This document shows positions 5,091 through 9,198 of a DNA stretch of 9,198 bases, in pieces. This DNA comes from an uncultured Oscillochloris sp. Its GTDB lineage: Bacteria > Chloroflexota > Chloroflexia > Chloroflexales > Chloroflexaceae. Location: NCBI GenBank assembly GCA_903877945.1, contig CAIRFY010000409.1:1-9198 (forward strand), in the 5' to 3' direction. The translations under genes and the position numbers were made by a program. Under the pieces are notes generated by a model. That model was not told the origin of the DNA. It worked only from the letters and a program-made list of their open reading frames with translations, and did no database searches. Each line of letters opens with the position of its first letter. The stretch's first letter is position 1.

Positions 5091-5924
5091 ATGGACGAGA
5101 CGACCAAGCTCACAGAGGCCCAGGAACTTACGCCCTGGGATCGCGTACAGATGGCGCGGCACCCGCTGCGCCCGCATACGCTCGACTATATCGCGGCCCT
5201 CTGCGAGGATTTTGTTGAACTGCACGGGGATCGTCGCTTCGGTGACGATGCAGCCATTGTTGGCGGGCTGGCCACCTTCGCCGAGCGCACGGTAATGGTG
5301 ATCGGCCACCAGAAGGGCAGCGATACCCGCGAGAATATGAAGCGGAACTTCGGGATGTCGCATCCCGAGGGCTACCGCAAGGCCCAGCGGCTCATGCGCC
5401 AGGCCGAGAAGTTCGGGATCTCGGTGATTTGCTTCGTCGATACGCCCGCAGCCGACCCCAAGAAAGAGTCGGAGGAGCGCGGTCAGGGCAACGCCATCGC
5501 CGAGAGCATCCTGGTGATGACCAACCTGCGCGTGCCGATCATCGCCGCCGTGATCGGCGAGGGCGGTAGCGGCGGGGCACTGGCCCTGAGTGTGGCTGAC
5601 CGCATCCTAATGCAGGAAAACGCGATTTTCTCGGTCGCTCCGCCCGAGGCTGCGGCCTCCATCCTCTGGCACGACTCGGCAAAGGCCCCCGATGCCGCTC
5701 GTGCGCTCAAGCTCACCGCTCGGGATCTCTACGAGTTGCATATTATCGACGATGTCGTCCCCGAGCCGGGTGGAGGTGCCCACCAGAGCCCGCAGGAGGC
5801 GATCACGGCCCTCGGTACCCGCATCCGCGCACACCTCGACACAATCTCGCAGATCGAAATCGCCACGCTGCTCAACCAACGCTACCAGAAGTACCGCGTC
5901 ATTGGGCAGTACGCTGAGGCGTGA
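5091..5924 (+). CDS. accA: Acetyl-CoA carboxylase carboxyltransferase subunit alpha
   Basis: AccA forms the other half of the carboxyltransferase heterotetramer. Family landmarks are WDRVQMARHPLRPHTLDYI (16-34), DFVELHGDR (40-48), GHQKG (72-76), RRNFGM-type RNFGM (85-89), IGEGGSGGALAL (155-166) and the EPGGGAH signature near the C-terminus (225-231). Two features are odd. The usual TPGAYPGxGAEERGQ loop reads TPAADPKKESEERGQ (118-132), replacing conserved Gly/Tyr residues near the active site. The protein is also only 277 residues against about 315-320, because the N-terminal helical extension is missing. The ATG at 5091 is preferred over the GTG at 5073, which is buried in the hairpin. Only a weak GGA precedes it, suggesting coupling to accD. 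It is the last plus-strand gene of the cluster, and no clear terminator follows. Confidence 0.95.
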   Translation: MDETTKLTEAQELTPWDRVQMARHPLRPHTLDYIAALCEDFVELHGDRRFGDDAAIVGGLATFAERTVMVIGHQKGSDTRENMKRNFGMSHPEGYRKAQRLMRQAEKFGISVICFVDTPAADPKKESEERGQGNAIAESILVMTNLRVPIIAAVIGEGGSGGALALSVADRILMQENAIFSVAPPEAAASILWHDSAKAPDAARALKLTARDLYELHIIDDVVPEPGGGAHQSPQEAITALGTRIRAHLDTISQIEIATLLNQRYQKYRVIGQYAEA

Positions 5925-6175
5925 TGATCGCACAAACAAGCCCCCGCGTCTTTCTTATAGCCGGATAATCGCTGCAACCACGCAGAGCCGGATGATCCCC
6001 GCGCCGCCTGTGCCATGTGGGGCGCGTCGGGCGTCTGTGCGCGGGATGTGTCACGTGCCTTGGCTCTTCCGCACGTCGTGTGAAGTAGACAGAGTCCGCC
6101 AAGCGGTGCGGCATTAGAATGCGGCTGGGCAAGTTGCGATCACGGGACTTGCGGAAGAGTCCAGCGTATTGACGC
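5925..6175. repeat. Convergent intergenic region with a degenerate inverted repeat
   Basis: No gene is seen here. The clearest structure is an imperfect inverted repeat: GGCTCTTCCGCACGTCGTG (6062-6080) faces CACGGGACTTGCGGAAGAGTCC (6141-6162), with a perfect 9-bp core CTCTTCCGC/GCGGAAGAG. The inner ends (CGTCGTGTGA; GCGATCACGGGACTTGC) resemble the GCGATCACACGACTTTGCCC end of the element at 2161-2189. This may therefore be a decayed relative of it. A short direct repeat, AGCCGGATAATC (5960-5971) and AGCCGGATGATC, is also present. No T-tailed terminator for accA was found. Confidence 0.45.
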
Positions 6176-6213
6176 AAAAAAAGCAGACCACACATCAGAC
6201 TGATGTGTGGTCT
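6176..6213 (-). terminator. Strong intrinsic terminator of the tRNA-Gly transcript
   Basis: Read on the minus strand, the 14-base arms AGACCACACATCAG and CTGATGTGTGGTCT (6213-6200 and 6198-6185) form a perfect hairpin. Allowing for loop geometry this is about 12 pairs with a 5-base loop. It is followed after GC by seven T (6182-6176). It begins five bases after the tRNA CCA end, so it ends the tRNA transcript and any read-through from the response-regulator gene. On the plus strand there is no T run, so it is a poor terminator for accA. Confidence 0.93.
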
Positions 6214-6218
6214 ACAAA

Positions 6219-6293
6219 TGGAGCGGGCGACGCGACTCGAACGCGCGACCCTTTGGATGGGAACCAAAAGCTCTACCACTGAGCTACGCCCGC
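6219..6293 (-). tRNA. tRNA-Gly (anticodon CCC), CCA encoded
   Basis: This 75-base gene folds as a full cloverleaf. The acceptor stem is GCGGGCG with CGCCCGC, the D arm GCTC-AGTGGTA-GAGC and the anticodon arm TTTGG-TTCCCAT-CCAAA. The anticodon CCC reads GGG glycine codons. The T arm is GCGCG-TTCGAGT-CGCGT, with one G-U pair, followed by the discriminator T and a genomically encoded CCA. No intron or extra arm is seen. It has its own promoter and terminator, so it is transcribed as a single unit downstream of the response regulator. Confidence 0.96.
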
Positions 6294-6305
6294 GCTACGC
6301 GAGCC

Positions 6306-6334
6306 AGTATAGCACCCGTAGGAATCTCTGTCAA
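6306..6334 (-). promoter_or_regulatory. Consensus sigma-70-type promoter of tRNA-Gly
   Basis: TTGACA (6334-6329 on the minus strand) and TATACT (6311-6306) are separated by exactly 17 bases. The -10 box ends 12 bases before the first tRNA base, leaving a 5' leader of about five bases to be trimmed by RNase P. The -35 box begins three bases after the TAG of the response-regulator gene. The hexamers and spacing equal those of the hydrolase promoter at 1974-2002. Confidence 0.9.
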
Positions 6335-6337
6335 CTG

Positions 6338-7018
6338 CTACGGCACCAGGCGATAGCCCACGCCCCACTCGGTGAGCAGCAGGGCCGGGTTACGCGGGTC
6401 CAGCTCGATCTTGCGGCGCAGGTGCCAGATATAGACCTTGAGGTAGTCGTTATCCCGCGTGTACTCCTGGCCCCACCCGGAGCGCAGCAGGGTCTCGTGC
6501 TCCACCACCTTGCCGGCGTTCTCAGACAGGATCAGGAGCAGGTGGTACTCAGTCGGGGTCAGATCCACCACCTCGTTGCGCACGCGCACCTCGCGTTTCT
6601 GCTGGTCGATCAGGATCTGGCCCTCGCCTGCGGTGAGGGGCCGGTAGGCCGGGGGCACGCGGCGCAGCAGGGCACGGATGCGCGCCGAGAGCTCATCCAT
6701 GTTAAACGGCTTGAGCAGATAGTCATCGGCCCCTCGGTCGAGGCCCGTGATCACATCATCGCTCTGCACCTTCGCCGTGAGCATCAGGATCGGGACGTGC
6801 GAGAACTCGCGCACTTTGCTACACGCCTCGACACCGTCCATCTCGGGCATCATCACATCGAGGATGACCATGTCCGGGCGCTGCTCGCGCACCGCCTGGA
6901 CGCACAGCGCCCCGTTCGATGCCTGAATGACACCATAGCCTTCGTGTTCAAGGTTGATACGGATCAGTTCACGTAGACCGTTGTCGTCGTCAACCACCAG
7001 AATGGTACGCTGCTCCAT
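6338..7018 (-). CDS. OmpR/PhoB-family response regulator
   Basis: This 226-residue two-domain regulator has an N-terminal receiver domain and a C-terminal winged-helix DNA-binding domain. The acidic pocket is D10-D12, the phospho-acceptor aspartate is D54 (VILDVMMP), the switch threonine is T81 (MLTAK) and the conserved lysine is K103 (LLKPF). All key residues are intact, so it should be phosphorylated. The DNA-binding domain shows LTPTEYHLLLIL and the recognition-helix region DNDYLKVYIWHLRRKIE, then the wing TEWGVGYRLVP. The KdpE/PhoB group is the nearest style. The ATG at 7018 is chosen because AAGGA lies six bases before it; a TTG at 7024 is possible but poorly placed. It starts 14 bases after the thioredoxin-fusion gene and is likely co-transcribed with it. 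No sensor kinase is encoded in this window, so its partner and target genes are unknown. Confidence 0.93.
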   Translation of the reverse strand: MEQRTILVVDDDNGLRELIRINLEHEGYGVIQASNGALCVQAVREQRPDMVILDVMMPEMDGVEACSKVREFSHVPILMLTAKVQSDDVITGLDRGADDYLLKPFNMDELSARIRALLRRVPPAYRPLTAGEGQILIDQQKREVRVRNEVVDLTPTEYHLLLILSENAGKVVEHETLLRSGWGQEYTRDNDYLKVYIWHLRRKIELDPRNPALLLTEWGVGYRLVP

Positions 7019-7024
7019 GTGCAA

Positions 7025-7029
7025 TCCTT
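7025..7029 (-). promoter_or_regulatory. Shine-Dalgarno site fixing the response-regulator start
   Basis: On the minus strand AAGGA is followed by six bases (TTGCAC) and then the ATG at 7018. A TTG that would add two residues abuts the motif and leaves it no spacing, so the ATG is preferred. The site lies between the TAG of the upstream gene (7035-7033) and the start, which fits two genes on one mRNA. Confidence 0.7.
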
Positions 7030-7032
7030 GCG

Positions 7033-7881
7033 CTAGGGTGCGCCGAGGGCCAAACCTTCCCGTTGCAGTTCAGTAAATCGGGCAGTTACATCATCAAGTG
7101 TCAGTTCACCGACATGGACATAGCGGATTTGGCCTTGCGCATCGATAAAGAAGCTGGTTGGGAGCGGGAACACCCGAAACGCATTGGTCACGCTGCCTTC
7201 GCGGTCAAGGGCAATCGGGTAGGTCAGGTTATACTGGGCGACAAACTGCCGGATGCCGTCCTCGCTGACGCCTTGGAGCTTCTCGTCGTCGGTCAGATTC
7301 ACGCCGATAATCGCCAGCCCCTTCGCGCCAAGCCGTTCGTTGGCCGCCTGGAGCGCCGGGAGTTCGCGCTTGCACGGCTCACACCAGGTACCCCAAAAGT
7401 TGACCAGTACGACCTTCCCGCGATATGCCGTCAAGCTGATACGGTCGCCCGCCACGGTCTGTAGACTGAAGGCCGGGGCTGGACGATTCACCTCGCCCAT
7501 GGCCTGACTCTGGACATCTGCGCCTCGGCCAGTGAGCATCCAGATCCCCGCTACCAGCACTAGGCCGACGAGCGCCCCGACGATGGCGAACATCCGCTCA
7601 CGCGGGCTGATCTGGCGTCGGGCGCTGACGCGGGCGGATCCGTTCTCTACAGGGGCGACGCCAATGCTGACATCGTACTGACGACGGCGCACCGGATCGG
7701 ACAGGATGGCGTAGGCTCGTTCAATCTCGGTGGTGCGCTCCGCCGCCACCTGACGCATCGTGTCGTCGAGATCGGCGACACGCTCGGGGTTATAGCGCTC
7801 GCGTTGCCGCTGGTAGGCAGCCTCAACCTCATCAGGGTTTGCCTGCGGCTCCAGGCCCAATAATGCGTAGTGCGTATTCAT
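7033..7881 (-). CDS. J-like domain fused to a membrane-tethered TlpA/ResA thioredoxin
   Basis: This 282-residue protein has three parts. Residues 1-74 look like a DnaJ J-domain (HYALLGL, then RAYAILSDPVRRRQYD), but the HPD tripeptide needed to stimulate Hsp70 is replaced by NPE (31-33). A transmembrane segment spans about 97-116. A TlpA/ResA-type thioredoxin domain fills about 133-275, with the active site WCEPC (166-170) inside VLVNFWGTWCEPCKRELP and the cis-proline loop PLPTSFF (P241). With the J-like part inside, the redox domain would face outward, where such proteins reduce disulfides, for example during cytochrome c maturation. The target is not shown by context. No strong Shine-Dalgarno precedes the ATG. 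The response regulator follows after 14 bases, and a sister J-like protein lies 73 bases upstream. The redox domain is certain; the J-domain's function is doubtful. Confidence 0.88.
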   Translation of the reverse strand: MNTHYALLGLEPQANPDEVEAAYQRQRERYNPERVADLDDTMRQVAAERTTEIERAYAILSDPVRRRQYDVSIGVAPVENGSARVSARRQISPRERMFAIVGALVGLVLVAGIWMLTGRGADVQSQAMGEVNRPAPAFSLQTVAGDRISLTAYRGKVVLVNFWGTWCEPCKRELPALQAANERLGAKGLAIIGVNLTDDEKLQGVSEDGIRQFVAQYNLTYPIALDREGSVTNAFRVFPLPTSFFIDAQGQIRYVHVGELTLDDVTARFTELQREGLALGAP

Positions 7882-7906
7882 AGGTGGTAAGCGCCTTGAT
7901 GCCTGT

Positions 7907-7915
7907 ATTTTAACA
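7907..7915 (-). promoter_or_regulatory. Possible extended -10 promoter for the thioredoxin-fusion gene
   Basis: On the minus strand TGTTAAAAT (7915-7907) fits an extended -10 box with one mismatch from TATAAT. Initiation near 7900 would leave about 19 bases before the ATG at 7881. The 73-base gap to the upstream gene is AT-rich compared with its surroundings and has no terminator. This promoter would therefore add to, not replace, read-through from upstream. Support is by motif only. Confidence 0.35.
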
Positions 7916-7954
7916 CAGGTGCTTTAACTTTTATCCAACAGCCTCCCATAAACA

Positions 7955-9082
7955 TCAGCGGCTATACTGGGCGATCAACTGGCGGGCCTGCTGGGCCACG
8001 CCCGGCTCAACATTCGGCATCACAATCGCCTTCTGCCATTGCTCAAGGGCCTGCGCCTTCTGCGGCGGGGTGGTAGAAACCAGGCACAGACCCTTGCTCA
8101 GCAGAACCCTACTCTCTTCAGGGGCATCCTTGATCGCCTGATCCGTCTCGCTGAGCCCCTGGGTAATGAAGCTCTGGTCGTTGATACCCACCCCGTAGTA
8201 GCAGAGGGCGGTGGCAAGATCGGCGCGGGCAACCGCATTTGTGGGGGTGATTTTCAGCGCCTTGGCGTAGGCGTCGCGGGCTTCCAACCAGCGCGGCAGC
8301 CGCTCGACATAGATTCCATGCAGGCTCTGATCGCCGCCATCGAGGCGCTCGCGCACCACCACCACGCTATCGTAGAGCGCGTTGCCAAGCTCGATCCAGG
8401 CGTTCGCGTTGTCGGGAACCTGGTTTGCTACCTGGCGTGCGGCGGCGATCTGGGCCTCGAACTGGTTGATCACCTCGTCGATGGACGCCGTCGGGGCGGC
8501 GGTGGGCTGGCCGATGGTGCTTGGCCCGCTTGCCCCGCCCGCCCCGCTTGCTGCCGACTGCGGCGTACCCGACATCGTGGTGAACTGCGTGAACAGGACG
8601 ATGGCGAAGGTGGCGACGCCAATAATCAGCACCGGCGGGATCCACACTGGCAGGCGCTGGGATCGTTCAGTCTGCCGACCGCTCCGGTGTAGAGTTTGGC
8701 TCGGCGGCAGGATCGGCTGGGCGTTAAAGTCCTTCGGGCGCTCCTCACGCCGCGCCGGGGGCAGCGGGCGATAGTCGATCAGGTCGTCATCATCTGATAC
8801 AGACGAAGACGCTATCGTCCGTCCGCGCTGCGGGATCGGCGGGGCCACGGCAACCTGTGCGATCAGCTCGGCATCATATCCGGCGCGGCGCACCGGATCG
8901 CTCAAAATTGCATATGCCCGCTCGATCTCATCGCGCCGCCGTCGGGCCAGTTCCACTAACTCATCAGCAGCGCCCTCAAGCTGCGCCGGGTCGTAACGTT
9001 GGCGCAGACGGTCATAAGACGCACGGATAGATTCGGCGTCAGCCTTCGGGTGAACTTGCAGGGTCTCGTAGTAATCTTGCAT
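7955..9082 (-). CDS. J-like domain, transmembrane and TPR-repeat protein
   Basis: This 375-residue protein is of unknown role. Residues 3-70 resemble a J-domain (DYYETLQV, then RAYAILSDPVRRAGYD). In place of HPD it has DPA (31-33), so it should not activate Hsp70 in the usual way. A polar, acidic and proline-rich linker follows, then one transmembrane segment (about 147-166, WIPPVLIIGVATFAIVLF). An Ala/Ser/Gly/Pro-rich stalk leads to a helical region (about 205-373) with TPR-like units such as NANAWIELGNALYDS, WLEARDAYAKALKITPTNAVARADLATAL and ALEQWQKAIV. This places the TPR part outside the membrane as a likely protein-binding module. The ATG at 9082 begins exactly at the J-like domain; the longer TTG start at 9130 adds an unlikely leader. 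It shares its J-like architecture with the next gene downstream, pointing to duplication. Confidence 0.8.
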   Translation of the reverse strand: MQDYYETLQVHPKADAESIRASYDRLRQRYDPAQLEGAADELVELARRRRDEIERAYAILSDPVRRAGYDAELIAQVAVAPPIPQRGRTIASSSVSDDDDLIDYRPLPPARREERPKDFNAQPILPPSQTLHRSGRQTERSQRLPVWIPPVLIIGVATFAIVLFTQFTTMSGTPQSAASGAGGASGPSTIGQPTAAPTASIDEVINQFEAQIAAARQVANQVPDNANAWIELGNALYDSVVVVRERLDGGDQSLHGIYVERLPRWLEARDAYAKALKITPTNAVARADLATALCYYGVGINDQSFITQGLSETDQAIKDAPEESRVLLSKGLCLVSTTPPQKAQALEQWQKAIVMPNVEPGVAQQARQLIAQYSR

Positions 9083-9167
9083 TTCCAGAACATCAGTCGT
9101 GAGAAAGGAGCGGAGAGGGCGTGGCTCCAATACGTCACGAATAAGCGGCTTCAGCGCCGACCTTGCC

Positions 9168-9198
9168 CCCTCACCCCCTGCCCCTCTCCCTGAGCGGG
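9168..9198. repeat. Copy of the CCCTCACCCCCTG repeat cut by the window end
   Basis: The first 24 bases (9168-9191) are identical to 2048-2071, the left GC-rich module of the element at 2020-2189. The rest runs off the window, so its full extent and whether it ends in an inverted arm cannot be seen. It lies about 85 bases upstream of the minus-strand TPR-protein start, a position comparable to the copy upstream of the hydrolase gene. Confidence 0.8.

Noticed and set aside
6185..6213. The tRNA terminator hairpin as a bidirectional terminator also serving accA
   Set aside because: On the plus strand the hairpin is followed by TACAAATGG with no T tract, so evidence for plus-strand termination is lacking.
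5899..6279. Minus-strand 126-codon frame between tRNA and accA
   Set aside because: It starts inside the tRNA gene, crosses the terminator hairpin and overlaps the end of accA in antisense.
6203..6976. 257-codon plus-strand open frame across the tRNA and response regulator
   Set aside because: It runs through the tRNA gene and antisense to a clear OmpR-family regulator; it has no domain of its own.
7019..7024. TTG at 7024 as the response-regulator start
   Set aside because: It directly abuts the AAGGA motif; the ATG at 7018 has proper spacing.

Overview
The window looks like a chromosomal segment of a GC-rich Chloroflexota bacterium, most likely class Chloroflexia. This placement is inference from gene content, protein style and repeat-rich intergenic DNA; there is no rRNA here to prove it. 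It holds six sizeable protein genes, one probable leader peptide, one tRNA gene and several families of inverted repeats filling the gaps. There is no phage, IS transposase, CRISPR array or recognisable defence locus.

Layout. Positions 1-280 are repeat DNA: the end of one palindromic element, a second imperfect palindrome and a 14-base tandem duplication. On the minus strand, 1964-261 encodes a membrane-anchored clan-A glycoside hydrolase-like protein. It is driven by a textbook TTGACA-17-TATACT promoter that leaves almost no leader. Positions 2007-2543 have no gene but carry two MITE-like palindromes and the upstream region of the next gene. On the plus strand lies a lipid-precursor cluster: an FMN TIM-barrel protein of the nitronate monooxygenase/FabK/PfaD superfamily (2544-4010), a 20-codon basic leader peptide (4045-4107), accD (4104-5018) and accA (5091-5924). 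AccD and AccA are the two carboxyltransferase subunits of acetyl-CoA carboxylase, which makes malonyl-CoA. If the host is a phototrophic Chloroflexales, the same enzyme would also serve the 3-hydroxypropionate CO2-fixation cycle (inference).

Positions 5925-6175 are a convergent intergenic region with a degenerate inverted repeat. The right side is entirely on the minus strand. Read in transcription order it holds a J-like/transmembrane/TPR protein (9082-7955), a J-like/transmembrane/thioredoxin (TlpA/ResA) fusion (7881-7033), an OmpR/PhoB-type response regulator (7018-6338), and tRNA-Gly(CCC) with its own consensus promoter and a strong intrinsic terminator. The window ends in another copy of the CCCTCACCCCCTG repeat found at 2048.

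How it works together. The left cluster supplies malonyl-CoA and possibly an enoyl-reductase-like step. Its expression appears layered: an extended -10 promoter inside the upstream gene's stop codon, a leader peptide whose stop overlaps the accD start, and a 24-bp hairpin between accD and accA. The right cluster pairs a membrane-tethered thiol-disulfide oxidoreductase with a response regulator 14 bases downstream, suggesting shared control of an envelope redox function. The most unusual items are two adjacent membrane proteins with J-like domains that both lack HPD, the accD control region, the non-canonical AccA active-site loop, and the same-frame accD-hairpin-accA arrangement.
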